Below, piece by piece: positions 31,726 to 40,945 of a DNA stretch of 64,000 bases. Within the stretch, counting starts at the first letter, position 1. Every line of letters starts with the position of its first letter. Under the pieces are notes generated by a model. The model made no database searches. It saw only the letters and a list, made by a program, of their open reading frames with translations, and was not told the origin of the DNA. This DNA is from an uncultured Enterobacterales bacterium (GTDB taxonomy: Bacteria > Pseudomonadota > Gammaproteobacteria > Enterobacterales > CALYQQ01). Position numbers and translations under genes: made by a program. The stretch lies in contig CALYQQ010000003.1 of NCBI GenBank assembly GCA_945288535.1, positions 1 to 64,000 of the forward strand, written 5' to 3'.

Positions 31726-33457
31726 TGAAAATTGTAGATGCCGACCTGGTGTTGTCGCCTTCGTCTTTGTACCGGGCATTATGGGTACGCGTTTACAAAA
31801 TAAGAAGACAGGTTCTGTAGTATGGGATCCCGCTGCGGGGATGGCGTTTGAGGGTAACAGTTCCGCTGCTAATCAGGCAAAATTAAACCGCCAACGTGAA
31901 TTAGATGAAGCACAAAGTCAAGATGATGATGCGACATCAACAAAAATTAGTAATTGGTTTAAGAAACGTCTTATTTATTTAAAATATGGTATAAAACAGA
32001 AGCCTATTGAGGTAGGCAGTTCTGTAAAAAGAAAAATAATGAGTATACCAACAATAACTGATTATGCATTTGCTGGGCCACAAAAACGAAAAGAACTATT
32101 AGTGACAGATGCTAAAGTAGGTTACGATCGTAATGACGAGTTATTAGAGGTTTCTCCAGGAAATGATAACTATTTTAAAACCTTTACCAGTATTCCAACA
32201 TCACAAATAGGGTTAAAAAGAAAACGAGGTTGGGGTGAAGTTCTATGGGATAGTTATGGACCTTTTCTTAGCTATTTGGAACAAAAGGAAAGTACCTTTA
32301 CTCAACTCTATCCAGGACTACGTTTTCCTGTGTTTGCAGTAGGCTATAATTGGATGTTAAGTAATGATATTGCAGGAAAACGCCTCAAGAAAAAATTAGC
32401 TGAATTTAAAGCCCATATTCTGCAAGAAGACAATCGAGGCATTAGCGAAAAAGAAATTAAATTTGTGCTACTGACCCATTCTATGGGAGGTTTTGCTAGC
32501 CGAGCAGGTATGATGCTTAGTGGTCTTGAATCTGAAATTGAAGGTGTTATTCATTGCGCTATGCCAACCGATGGCAGTCCCGATAGCTATAAACGCATGA
32601 GATGTGGGCAGGCAGGTGCAAGTAAAATTGTAATAGGTAAAAATGCAGCGGATATAACGGCGATCCTCGGTTTTTGCCAGGGTGGTTTAGAATTATTACC
32701 TAATCAATTATATAAAACTGTCGATAAGAAAGCAGAATGGCTTTATTACCAAGTTGATAAGACAAGAAAACTATTGCCAGTACGATACGGTTCTGAAATT
32801 TATAACTTCTATAAACAAGTCGATTTATGGTATAGCTTGATTCAACCCACGTTGTTAGCACCAGAACTACCAATACATAAACAAACGCAAGACGAGCTTA
32901 ATAAATATATAAAAGCTTATAGAACGCGCATTCAAGCGACTGAAAATTTTCATGCTCGTTTATCGAATGGTTTTCATCATACAACAACATTAATTTACAA
33001 TGCTAATCCCGATTTTAAAAGTTATGAGACTTGTTGTTGGCAAGGTAAGAATTTACCTGATGGTGATGTGACTCGTTGGACAACCTTTAGTACTGAAAAT
33101 AAGTCTTGGTTTTTTGGTGATGGTACGGTTAAATTGGCTGGGCCCGCTGTTGTTGCGCGCTATAATAAGCAACTTGATGAATGGCTCAAGCAAGTGCGTA
33201 TAGAAGGTGATATGGTAGGATACCCCCCTAAAGTAGAAACAATCGCTTTTACCCTAACTGATCCAACGGCCCCTGGTGATGGCGTAGTTCATCTGGGTGC
33301 AGGTAAAAATCCTGAAGCAACGGGGGGATTAAAAAAAATACCGATTATATCAGCAAAAGATCATCAAAATATGTATGGTTGCCCTTTAGTTAGAGAAAAA
33401 GTCATAGTTCAATTAAAGGAATGGTTAGTTGATATCCATAAAAAAATGGGGGCATAG
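31715..33457 (+). CDS. T6SS lipase effector (Tle4/PGAP1-like)
   Basis: A 580-residue alpha/beta hydrolase placed as the toxic cargo of this island. The N-terminus has FVFVPGIMGTRL, the oxyanion-hole motif of the LCAT/PGAP1 lipases. The nucleophile Ser256 lies in LLTHSMGG; the first glycine of GxSxG is replaced by Thr, a tolerated variant. The C-terminal region offers the acid and base residues (PGDGVVHL, then AKDHQNMYG). No signal peptide is present, as expected for delivery by the T6SS. The start at ATG 31715 has an AAAGGA site. The N-terminus is Cys-rich (GCSENCRC). By analogy with Tle phospholipases it should attack membrane lipids of rival cells. Confidence 0.82.
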   Translation: MGCSENCRCRPGVVAFVFVPGIMGTRLQNKKTGSVVWDPAAGMAFEGNSSAANQAKLNRQRELDEAQSQDDDATSTKISNWFKKRLIYLKYGIKQKPIEVGSSVKRKIMSIPTITDYAFAGPQKRKELLVTDAKVGYDRNDELLEVSPGNDNYFKTFTSIPTSQIGLKRKRGWGEVLWDSYGPFLSYLEQKESTFTQLYPGLRFPVFAVGYNWMLSNDIAGKRLKKKLAEFKAHILQEDNRGISEKEIKFVLLTHSMGGFASRAGMMLSGLESEIEGVIHCAMPTDGSPDSYKRMRCGQAGASKIVIGKNAADITAILGFCQGGLELLPNQLYKTVDKKAEWLYYQVDKTRKLLPVRYGSEIYNFYKQVDLWYSLIQPTLLAPELPIHKQTQDELNKYIKAYRTRIQATENFHARLSNGFHHTTTLIYNANPDFKSYETCCWQGKNLPDGDVTRWTTFSTENKSWFFGDGTVKLAGPAVVARYNKQLDEWLKQVRIEGDMVGYPPKVETIAFTLTDPTAPGDGVVHLGAGKNPEATGGLKKIPIISAKDHQNMYGCPLVREKVIVQLKEWLVDIHKKMGA

Positions 33458-33458
33458 C

Positions 33459-34487
33459 ATGATATCTTTTGGTCGATGGTTACTAATATTACTCGCAGTA
33501 AGTTTTACGACACAAGGAATTACAATGGCTAAACACGATACTATATTAGGAATTAATTTTACTGATCAGTGTCTAGGACGTTATCAAGTTGCGTTACCCT
33601 CGGATATGAAAAGAGTCAAAACATATTACTGCAATAAAAGTATTTCACTCAATACATATGCACCAGATGATCACGATAGTATAGGGGTTTTACGTGGTAA
33701 ACAGCGGCTTGAACAATGGCAAAATTATGTCGAGGCTGAACGTAAAAGTCATATAGGTTCAGTAACGCAATATATTATTCGGGATATAACACCACCATTA
33801 AAAACGATTGCATATTATTCTGATGATCGAGAGCTTAATTTAGATCCTAATACATCTCATGTGTTTGCTTCATTATTTTTTAAAGATATTCCGGAAAAAG
33901 AACTTGGCATTATTATTAATGATAATGGGAATGTCTTTATTCCACGTAATGAAACTCAATATATTGCTCATTACAAAACAAAGTTAGCGGAAATAAAAAA
34001 ACATGCAGATCAAGTGACGTATATGCTCTGGCCACATACGCACCCAGGGGTTTGTCTAGATAATGAATTTACAATTGTGTCAGATAAAACAGTTGGTGAT
34101 GAATATTATTTATTAGAATTTTATAATGGTAAAAATAGTCGATTTACTTTTAAATCAAGTATATTTAGTGGCAGTATTTCGGCATTAAAACAAGAAATTA
34201 AAAGTGATCTAGGTTTTTTATCCCTCTTTGCAAGTAGTAAAGTCAACGTTGCTGGACGACAAGGACGATTATTTGTTAGCAATGATCGTTATTCTGTTAC
34301 TGCCAGGGTATTCCGTTGGATTTCCACAGATGATCAGGTAAATAGCATTAGTCATTCTCGATTAGAAATCGAAGGCAGCTTTGATATGGATGATTATCCA
34401 GAATTATCTCCAATGAATGGCACTGATATGATTATTGGGATATTAAAATTTCTTAAAGTCCGTGAAAATGGTATGGTTTTTAATTGA
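33459..34487 (+). CDS. Putative lipase immunity protein (Tli4-like)
   Basis: A 342-residue protein with an N-terminal signal peptide (hydrophobic core in RWLLILLAVSF) and a mature domain beginning near KHDTILGINF. Features resembling Tli4-type immunity proteins include the early CLGRYQVALP segment, the YYSDDRELNLD region and a second CLDNEFTI half. Periplasmic location is expected, where it would neutralise the lipase. The frame is open from 33429, but ATG 33459 starts two bases after the lipase stop with a GGGGG site. Family assignment rests on position and these short resemblances. Confidence 0.7.
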   Translation: MISFGRWLLILLAVSFTTQGITMAKHDTILGINFTDQCLGRYQVALPSDMKRVKTYYCNKSISLNTYAPDDHDSIGVLRGKQRLEQWQNYVEAERKSHIGSVTQYIIRDITPPLKTIAYYSDDRELNLDPNTSHVFASLFFKDIPEKELGIIINDNGNVFIPRNETQYIAHYKTKLAEIKKHADQVTYMLWPHTHPGVCLDNEFTIVSDKTVGDEYYLLEFYNGKNSRFTFKSSIFSGSISALKQEIKSDLGFLSLFASSKVNVAGRQGRLFVSNDRYSVTARVFRWISTDDQVNSISHSRLEIEGSFDMDDYPELSPMNGTDMIIGILKFLKVRENGMVFN

Positions 34488-34496
34488 ACAAGATAT

Positions 34497-34534
34497 AAAA
34501 AAACCGGTTATTTTTATTGCAAATATAACCGGTT
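34497..34534 (-). terminator. Terminator between T6SS island and dcuB
   Basis: A perfect 10-bp stem, AACCGGTTAT with ATAACCGGTT, around a 13-base loop. On the minus strand it is followed by a run of seven T residues, making it the terminator of dcuB about 105 bases after its stop. On the plus strand there is no T-run, so its effect on the island transcript is less certain. Confidence 0.85.
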
Positions 34535-34640
34535 AAGGATGTATTGCCCGCACATTATCTAAAAAGGATAATTGTTAATATCATTGATCTAATCACAAAA
34601 ATTCACTGATTTGTAATGATACATTAGCTGCTTAATATCA

Positions 34641-35984
34641 TTATAAAACGATATTAACCAGTAAATAACCTACTGTACATGCCACGATTACACCGATAAA
34701 GCCGGGAATAATAAAACTATGATTAATGATAAATTTACCTATCTTCGTTGTTCCTGAGCGATCAAAATTGATACATGCAAGATCACTAGGATAAGTGGGT
34801 AGAACGAAGTAACCATAGGCTGCGGGAAAAAAAGCAATAAGCAGCTTAGGGTCAACACCTAAGCTCAAACCCATGGGGGCAATAGCTGTTAATGCGGCCG
34901 CTTGGCTATTGACCAATTTTGATACTAGAAATAAGACTATGGCATACATCCATGGATAATGTTGTACTAGATGTTCTAGGAGAATACGTAAATCTGCTAT
35001 GTGAGCCTTAAAGAAGGTATCACTCATCCAGGCAACGCCAAACACAGAGAATATTGCGACCATGCCAGCTTTAAAAACGGCACTGTTTGCTATTTCAGCT
35101 GTATTTACACGACATAGCATGAGAATGATCGACCCAGCAATAAGCATCATCATTTGGATCACAAGATTCATTGATAAGGGTTTTAATCCGTTACCTTTAT
35201 CGAATTCTGGACGTAAATCAGAGAACGTACCAAAAATTATTACTGCGACGATAGCAATAAAAAATACCCATGTTGCCCAATAAGCTTGTTTAGGAAAGCG
35301 TTTATTTATAAGAGTTTCTGAGGAACCATAAATATAACTATATTGAACAGGATCTTTGATCCGTTTTTGGAATTCAGGGTCTTTATCAAGATCATTACCT
35401 CGTTTTAAGCTCCATAATGCGGCAACTATAACGCCACATAATGAGGCAGGAATAGAAATCATTAAGATATCTAGTATACTGTAGACCTTACTTATACCAT
35501 GTATTTTTCCCAAAATAGAGACAAGTGAAACTACAGCAACGGACACTGGCGATGCTGTTATGGCCATTTGAGATGCGACTGATGCAACAGCCATCGGTCG
35601 CTCAGGGCGGATCCCTTTTTTAATTGCAATATCATTAATAATTGGAAACATGGTATAAACCACATGACCCGTACCGCATAAAAAAGTTAATGTCCAGGTC
35701 GTTAACGGTGCGAGTAAGGTAATGTGTTGTGGGTGTTTACGTAAAATGCGCTCAGCAAATTGCATCATTACATTTAATCCCCCCGCCGTTTGTAATACAG
35801 AAGCACACCCAATAACGGCAAGTATTGTCAACATAACATCTACAGGAGGATTACCTGGGGCTAAACTAAAGATAAAAGTTAGAATGAAAAGGCCAATACC
35901 ACTAATTAAACCCAGTCCCATACCACCAAAACGGGTTCCAAATAGCAAGCAAATTATAATAATAATGAATTGTATTGTTACCAT
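34641..35984 (-). CDS. dcuB: Anaerobic C4-dicarboxylate transporter (DcuB-type)
   Basis: A 447-residue inner-membrane protein with about 10-12 hydrophobic segments. DcuB exchanges fumarate and succinate during anaerobic fumarate respiration. It is closer to DcuB than to DcuA: shared blocks include PPVDVML near residue 47, CGTGHVVYT, SPVSVAVVSLV, the loop RGxDLDKDxEFQK, DLRPxF, PWMYAIVLFLVSKxVNSQAAAL, and PTYPSDLAxINFDRSGTT. A terminator follows. It is transcribed away from aroF across a 414-base region with no clear FNR or CRP site. Confidence 0.9.
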   Translation of the reverse strand: MVTIQFIIIIICLLFGTRFGGMGLGLISGIGLFILTFIFSLAPGNPPVDVMLTILAVIGCASVLQTAGGLNVMMQFAERILRKHPQHITLLAPLTTWTLTFLCGTGHVVYTMFPIINDIAIKKGIRPERPMAVASVASQMAITASPVSVAVVSLVSILGKIHGISKVYSILDILMISIPASLCGVIVAALWSLKRGNDLDKDPEFQKRIKDPVQYSYIYGSSETLINKRFPKQAYWATWVFFIAIVAVIIFGTFSDLRPEFDKGNGLKPLSMNLVIQMMMLIAGSIILMLCRVNTAEIANSAVFKAGMVAIFSVFGVAWMSDTFFKAHIADLRILLEHLVQHYPWMYAIVLFLVSKLVNSQAAALTAIAPMGLSLGVDPKLLIAFFPAAYGYFVLPTYPSDLACINFDRSGTTKIGKFIINHSFIIPGFIGVIVACTVGYLLVNIVL

Positions 35985-36219
35985 ATTATATCCATATCAT
36001 TGAAAGTGAATATTCTAGTATTCAATAAGTTAATGTTTTATAAATAACCATTATTTTGAAGAGAATAAACGTGTTACTTATTAAGTCTGTATAAATATAT
36101 TAGCCTTATTAAAAGGTTCGTTATTTTAAGATATCTATAAGTTTTAATTTTTATCTTGATCACAACTTTGTATATTCTTTGAAATACTCGGTAAAACTAC
36201 GACTAGTTAACTTGATTTT

Positions 36220-36237
36220 TGTAAATATATATTTACA
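36220..36237. promoter_or_regulatory. Perfect TyrR-type strong box upstream of aroF
   Basis: The 18-base sequence TGTAAATATATATTTACA matches the TyrR consensus TGTAAA-N6-TTTACA exactly. It lies about 160 bases before aroF, a gene known to be TyrR-repressed in E. coli. The region is AT-rich, but a full match with symmetric G/C positions is unlikely by chance. Confidence 0.7.
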
Positions 36238-36311
36238 CCTTGTTTTTAGTATTTTGTTTTATCTAATTGATTTTTATATAAATAAATGCAAATAAATTTT
36301 TTATTTTAGAT

Positions 36312-36349
36312 GGTAAATAAAATTTACATGTTGGTTCTTATTGTTTACA
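36312..36349. promoter_or_regulatory. Weaker TyrR-like sites before the aroF -10
   Basis: GTAAAT and ATTTAC at 36313-36327 form an inverted repeat one base shorter in spacing than the TyrR consensus. A second half-site TTTACA occurs at 36344-36349 with a poor left half. They lie just upstream of a consensus -10 TATAAT at 36360-36365. A strong box with weaker downstream boxes near the promoter recalls the E. coli aroF layout. Assignment of these two is tentative. Confidence 0.4.
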
Positions 36350-36359
36350 CTGGGCTATT

Positions 36360-36365
36360 TATAAT
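36360..36365 (+). promoter_or_regulatory. Candidate -10 element of aroF-tyrA
   Basis: A perfect TATAAT lies 33 bases before the aroF start codon. No good -35 is visible at 16-18 bases upstream, where only TTATTG or CTTATT is found. The TyrR-like sites sit directly upstream. Confidence 0.45.
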
Positions 36366-36398
36366 GGACGATAAACAGCCAATAAGGTAAATAAGACT

Positions 36399-37475
36399 AT
36401 GCGAAAAGATGCAATTAATAATATTAATATTTGTGATGAAAAGATCTTAATAACGCCTGAAGATCTGAAAAAGAAATTTCCTTTATCGACTAAAGCTGAA
36501 CAAACAATTAAAGCATCCAGACAAATAATAGCTAATATCATTGATGGTAAAGATCCGCGTCTATTGGTTGTATGTGGTCCTTGTTCTATTCATGATCCTG
36601 ATGCAGCACGCGAATATGCTCAACGATTAGCCATGTTGGCTAATCAACTTGACGATAAGTTATTTATTGTAATGCGTGTTTACTTTGAGAAACCTAGAAC
36701 AACAGTAGGTTGGAAAGGATTAATCAACGATCCAGATATGGATGGTTCATTTGACGTAGAAAAAGGGTTGCATATGGCCAGAAAGTTATTAGTTGATCTT
36801 GTCTCTTTAGATCTTCCTTTAGCAACAGAAGCGTTAGATCCAAATAATCCACAGTATTTAGGCGATCTATTTAGCTGGGCGGCTATTGGTGCACGAACGA
36901 CAGAATCACAAACCCATAGGGAAATGGCTTCAGGTTTATCTGTACCTGTAGGTTTTAAAAATGGTACGGATGGTAGCTTAACAACAGCAATTAATGCTAT
37001 GAAATCTGCGGCTATGCCTCATCGTTTTGTGGGTATCAATCAAGCTGGACAAGTCAATTTATTGCAAACACGCGGTAATAAGTATGGACATGTGATTTTA
37101 CGTGGTGGTAAATCACCTAATTATCATGTAGATCAGGTTGAGGCTTGTGAAAAAGCTATGGAAAAAGCAGGACTAAAACCAGTAATTATGGTGGATTGTA
37201 GTCATGGCAACTCAAATAAAGATTTTCGTCGACAACCTATTGTTGCTAACGATATTATTGATCAAATCTGCCAAGGAAATAAATCAATTATGGGTATAAT
37301 GTTAGAAAGCAATATCCATGAGGGGAATCAATCTTCCGAACAACCCAAAGATCAGATGGTCTATGGAATGTCTGTAACAGATGCATGTATTGATTGGCTT
37401 ACTACAGAAACGCTGTTACGAAAAATGCATTATCAGCTAAATGGTGTTCTCGATAGCAGATTGGATAAAAGGTAA
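36399..37475 (+). CDS. aroF: DAHP synthase, tyrosine-sensitive type
   Basis: First enzyme of the shikimate pathway, condensing phosphoenolpyruvate with erythrose 4-phosphate. The 358-residue protein aligns throughout with E. coli AroF (356). It has the CGPCSIHD and [18 protein letters not shown] motifs, [10 protein letters not shown], and the metal-binding VDCSHGNS. Asn8, needed for tyrosine feedback in E. coli AroF, is present. It is followed at 8 bases by tyrA, the classical aroF-tyrA operon, which fits the tyrosine-type isozyme. TyrR boxes upstream suggest repression by tyrosine. Confidence 0.94.
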   Translation: MRKDAINNINICDEKILITPEDLKKKFPLSTKAEQTIKASRQIIANIIDGKDPRLLVVCGPCSIHDPDAAREYAQRLAMLANQLDDKLFIVMRVYFEKPRTTVGWKGLINDPDMDGSFDVEKGLHMARKLLVDLVSLDLPLATEALDPNNPQYLGDLFSWAAIGARTTESQTHREMASGLSVPVGFKNGTDGSLTTAINAMKSAAMPHRFVGINQAGQVNLLQTRGNKYGHVILRGGKSPNYHVDQVEACEKAMEKAGLKPVIMVDCSHGNSNKDFRRQPIVANDIIDQICQGNKSIMGIMLESNIHEGNQSSEQPKDQMVYGMSVTDACIDWLTTETLLRKMHYQLNGVLDSRLDKR

Positions 37476-37483
37476 ACGTAGGT

Positions 37484-38608
37484 ATGAATAAGGAATTGGC
37501 AGCGTTACGTGATAAAATTGATGATGTAGATAAAACATTATTGCATTTATTAGCTAAACGAATGACATTAGTCAGTCAAGTGGGTGAAGTCAAAAATAAA
37601 TATGGATTGCCTATTTATGTGCCTGAACGGGAACAGAGTTTATTGCAATCTCGACGTAAAGATGCTGAGGCATTAGGAATTTCCGCTAATTTAATTGAAG
37701 ATATCTTGCGCAGAATTATGCGAGAATCCTATATTAACGAATATGATAAGGGATTTAAAGCACTTAACCCACAATTAAGACCTATTGTCATTATTGGTGG
37801 TCAAGGTCAAATGGGACAACTTTTTAATCGATTGTTTACTTTATCCAATTATCATGTCCGTATAATTGATCGACAGAATTGGCATGAAGTATCACATGCT
37901 GTAGCTGACGCTGGTATGGTAATGATCAGTGTTCCTATTCATAAGACCGAGCAGATTATACACCAACTGCCTAAATTACCTACAGATTGTATCCTTGCTG
38001 ATATTACGTCTATTAAAGCATTACCGTTACAAACTATGATGGAGACACATGCCGGACCAGTATTAGGATTACATCCTATGTTTGGACCCGATGTAACTAG
38101 CCTGGCAAAACAGGTCGTTGCCTATTGTGATGGTCGTCAATCTGAATCATATCAGTGGTTTTTGGATCAATTACAAGTGTGGGGAGCGAGTTTACATAAC
38201 ATTAATGCTATTGAACATGATAAAAATATGGCATTTATTCAGGCATTACGTCATTTTACAACGTTTGTTTACGGGCTAAATTTGTTTGAAGAACAAGTTG
38301 ATTTGCAAGAATTATTGGCATTATCTTCACCTATTTATCGCTTAGAATTAATTATGGTTGGTCGACTCTTTGCGCAAGATCCACAACTTTATGCAGATAT
38401 TGTTATGGCATCAGACGAAAATATCGCATTGATTAAACGCTATCACCAACGTTTTGGCGAAGCATTGGATCATTTGGAAAATAAAGATAAACAAGGGTTT
38501 ATTGAAACATTCCTTCGTATAAGCGAATGGTTTGGTGATTATGCGCAACGTTTCCAACAAGAAAGCAAAACATTACTACTCCAGGCAAATGATTCACGAT
38601 CCTGTTAA
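37484..38608 (+). CDS. tyrA: Chorismate mutase/prephenate dehydrogenase
   Basis: Bifunctional T-protein of tyrosine synthesis, 374 residues against 373 in E. coli. The AroQ chorismate mutase domain occupies about residues 1-90 ([25 protein letters not shown]). The NAD-binding prephenate dehydrogenase domain begins at [11 protein letters not shown] (about residue 100) and includes LHPMFGPD and the IQALRHF segment. It has a short leader after aroF and shares its transcript. A bidirectional terminator separates it from the convergent pheA. Confidence 0.95.
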   Translation: MNKELAALRDKIDDVDKTLLHLLAKRMTLVSQVGEVKNKYGLPIYVPEREQSLLQSRRKDAEALGISANLIEDILRRIMRESYINEYDKGFKALNPQLRPIVIIGGQGQMGQLFNRLFTLSNYHVRIIDRQNWHEVSHAVADAGMVMISVPIHKTEQIIHQLPKLPTDCILADITSIKALPLQTMMETHAGPVLGLHPMFGPDVTSLAKQVVAYCDGRQSESYQWFLDQLQVWGASLHNINAIEHDKNMAFIQALRHFTTFVYGLNLFEEQVDLQELLALSSPIYRLELIMVGRLFAQDPQLYADIVMASDENIALIKRYHQRFGEALDHLENKDKQGFIETFLRISEWFGDYAQRFQQESKTLLLQANDSRSC

Positions 38609-38620
38609 TATTTTGCATTT

Positions 38621-38643
38621 AAAGCCCAATCAGTGGGCTTTTA
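38621..38643. terminator. Bidirectional terminator between tyrA and pheA
   Basis: AAAGCCCA pairs perfectly with TGGGCTTT around a 5-base loop. A-rich and T-rich flanks on both sides let it terminate both the rightward tyrA and leftward pheA transcripts. Confidence 0.9.
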
Positions 38644-38674
38644 TAAGTTTTAGCTAATAGAATGACTATGAGGA

Positions 38675-39829
38675 TTAGCTAATTTTAACGGGAACTACAG
38701 TTTCACTTGGATAACTACCAAGTACATTTAACGATCGACAAAGAAGTGTTAATTTCTTCAGTGTTTGTTGCATGTGCTGGCTTGCTAAATTTGCTTGTAC
38801 ATCAATATAAAACATCTCTTCCCAAGGATTACCTGGGATAGGGCGCGATTCTAATTTCGTCATGGAAATGTTATGTTCTTTCAATACTACAAGCACATCA
38901 GCCAAAGCACCTGGGTTTTGGCTAGTAGCAATTGTTAGAGTTGTTTTTGCCGGAATTTCTTGCGCAACATTAATAGGTTTACGCGCAACAACAATAAAGC
39001 GCGTGCTATTATATATTTGATTAGCTAAGTTATGTTCAATTACATGTAAATGATATAGCTCTTCGCCAGCCTGACTTCCAATAGCGGCCACTGATGGCGA
39101 ATTTAATTCGGCAACTTTTTCCATAGCAGCCGCTGTGCTTGCGCAATATTTGATCTGCCAATGAGGGAAATGATCAATGAATTGATTACATTGCATAAAG
39201 GGTTGCGGATGGCTATAAACAGTTGTGATTTTATCTAAATGTGTTTCACAACTTGCTAATAAACAATGTCTTATAGGTGTTGATAGTTCGCCAATAATTG
39301 ATAAACTTGTCACTTGTAATAAGTCATAAACTTCACTAATAGAACCTGAAGTCGTATTTTCTATAGGTAAAATGCCATAATCCGCATCGCCATTTTCTAC
39401 TTGCTTAAAAATTTCCGTAAATGAAGCACAACCAAATTCAATAATATTATCAAAATGCCTTAAACCATATTGGCGGGCAGCTAAATGTGAGTAAGAGCCT
39501 TTAGGTCCTAAAAAAGCTAAACGGGCGGTTGATTCGTTATGTTGGTTGATTTCACTTTGTAGTAATGCTTGCTGAGTCAGAACTGAATCTTCCATGATAA
39601 GAGTAAATAATCGTGTGATATAATCAGCATTAAGTCCCATAGACGTACTTTGTTTCACTACTGAACGTAATAGATCTTCTTCACGATTCTTATCACGGAT
39701 ACTAAGACGCATTTGTTGTTTTATTTTTGCTATTTCAATAGCAAGAGTATGTCGTTTACTAAGTAAATCAAGTAATTTACTATCAACGTCATTGATCTTT
39801 TGCCGTAGTTCAGAAAGTTTATGAGTCAT
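38675..39829 (-). CDS. pheA: Chorismate mutase/prephenate dehydratase
   Basis: Bifunctional P-protein of phenylalanine synthesis, 384 residues (E. coli 386). It has an N-terminal AroQ mutase (about 1-95, LSELRQKINDVDSKLLDLL), a prephenate dehydratase domain beginning at FLGPKGSYSH (about 107) with TTSGS and the STRF motif, and a C-terminal ACT domain. The ACT domain has GALADVLVVL and ESRPIPGNPWE, the sites for phenylalanine feedback. It is convergent with aroF-tyrA and upstream of raiA, as in E. coli. No Phe-rich pheL leader is visible before it. Confidence 0.95.
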   Translation of the reverse strand: MTHKLSELRQKINDVDSKLLDLLSKRHTLAIEIAKIKQQMRLSIRDKNREEDLLRSVVKQSTSMGLNADYITRLFTLIMEDSVLTQQALLQSEINQHNESTARLAFLGPKGSYSHLAARQYGLRHFDNIIEFGCASFTEIFKQVENGDADYGILPIENTTSGSISEVYDLLQVTSLSIIGELSTPIRHCLLASCETHLDKITTVYSHPQPFMQCNQFIDHFPHWQIKYCASTAAAMEKVAELNSPSVAAIGSQAGEELYHLHVIEHNLANQIYNSTRFIVVARKPINVAQEIPAKTTLTIATSQNPGALADVLVVLKEHNISMTKLESRPIPGNPWEEMFYIDVQANLASQHMQQTLKKLTLLCRSLNVLGSYPSETVVPVKIS

Positions 39830-40054
39830 TGTCAGTTAGTATCCTCGTCGATATTTCTAATACTATTGTTACCATTTATTAGTATCACAATAATTTATTG
39901 AAAGAGAAGCATATATAGGTCATGTAAAAATATACAGTGATTATTAAAGCTACTATAATGTCGTTAATCTTATCGTAAATTGCTTTATGGCACATACAAA
40001 ATGAAAAATCATTTTTAGATGGTTTTATATATTGTTATACTTGCCATGCTAGAA

Positions 40055-40074
40055 TAAATCTACAAGTAGATTTA
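40055..40074. promoter_or_regulatory. Perfect 20-base palindrome upstream of pheA
   Basis: Nine-base arms TAAATCTAC and GTAGATTTA flank two A residues. The short centre suits a dimeric regulator's binding site better than a hairpin. It lies about 226 bases upstream of pheA. No regulator is recognised. Confidence 0.4.
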
Positions 40075-40500
40075 TGTGTTTAAGATAATTGAAACGGCGA
40101 ATTGGGCTCTTTATCTTTATTATGTTAATAATAATATTGTTGTTTTAATTAAAGTGAATTTGACGGGAGCTCTAGCATCATCGAAGTATAAAAGAGAGGG
40201 TAGTCTTTTATTAATTGCCCGCTTATTATATCAATTATAATGCCTGATTCTGTTGAGTTAACGATTTGATAAAGTTAAATTAGTACTAACGACATCAGGT
40301 TAATAGGTTAATTTGCCAATATGCATAATGTGTTAGATCACTTTAGGTTATTATGCTGTTCGTTATAAATAATTATTTCTAATAAAAATAATAAATTATA
40401 GTATTTACATGCTCTTTTTATTGTCAATTTCTTTTTATTATTATGTGGTTAAGTATTATCACTATTTTTAAAAAAATACACTAGGTGGGTTTCATGCTTT

Positions 40501-40570
40501 TTTGAGAAACAAAAACCAAATGATTGGAATTTACGTTACCCTCAATTCATTAAAGCTGATGTTTCTCAAA
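40501..40570. repeat. Nested inverted repeat downstream of raiA
   Basis: The 10-base arms TTTGAGAAAC and GTTTCTCAAA are perfect and enclose 50 bases. Inside, AATGATTG and CAATTCATT form a second stem with one bulge. It begins 37 bases past the raiA stop. No T-run follows on either strand, so it is not an ordinary terminator. Confidence 0.6.
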
Positions 40571-40606
40571 TTCAGTTGCTCTTCTGTTGTAAAGAAAAAA
40601 TATTAT

Positions 40607-40945
40607 TTACATTTCAGCACTATTTAGCAAATTAGTTTCTTTTAAAGAATTAGTGGCTCTACGCGCTTCACTTTTATGCTGTAATTTATTTAACTGTCGC
40701 TCTAATTTATTTAAGAGTTCATTGATAGCGAAATACATGTCTTCGTTTTTGGCTGTTGCAATCAATTGCCCACTTGGCGTATTGATGGTGGCATCAACAA
40801 CGAATATTTTTGGTTCTTTGGATAGTACAATATGAGGCGTAATAAGTTGAACATGCCATTTCTCAAGTTTTTTGAGTCGATCTTCTATATGTGAACGGAT
40901 TGCTGGAGTGATGTCCATTTGCTTACTTGTAATATTTATAACCAT
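40607..40945 (-). CDS. raiA: Ribosome-associated inhibitor RaiA (YfiA)
   Basis: A 112-residue stress factor that binds the 30S decoding channel and silences 70S ribosomes in cold shock and stationary phase. It matches E. coli RaiA (113 residues): [38 protein letters not shown] and [23 protein letters not shown]. The frame is open for 44 codons further upstream, but the homologous start is ATG 40943-40945, preceded by an AGAGGT site at 8 bases. It neighbours pheA as in E. coli. Confidence 0.95.
   Translation of the reverse strand: MVINITSKQMDITPAIRSHIEDRLKKLEKWHVQLITPHIVLSKEPKIFVVDATINTPSGQLIATAKNEDMYFAINELLNKLERQLNKLQHKSEARRATNSLKETNLLNSAEM

Larger units (their letters stand above)
39830..40606. 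other. Spacer between pheA and raiA with inverted repeats
   Basis: About 780 bases without a plausible gene. It must contain the pheA promoter (minus strand). Two ordered elements are seen: a 20-base palindrome (TAAATCTAC around AA) at 40055-40074 and a long inverted repeat at 40501-40570, both listed separately. Confidence 0.5.

Noticed and set aside
32460..32500. Loss of lipase activity because GxSxG reads T-H-S-M-G
   Set aside because: The serine, the following Gly residues and the oxyanion-hole motif are intact. Small residues other than Gly at the first position are seen in active members of this fold, so I do not call it inactive.
36140..36180. A CRP or FNR site upstream of dcuB
   Set aside because: The segment containing TTGATCACAA has only a half-site for either protein and lacks the second half at the proper spacing.
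39830..40100. A pheL-type leader peptide and attenuator before pheA
   Set aside because: I looked on the minus strand for a short frame rich in Phe codons followed by a terminator. The best short frames (MLLFQ and MIFHFVCAIKQF...) do not have a Phe run, and no T-tailed hairpin follows.
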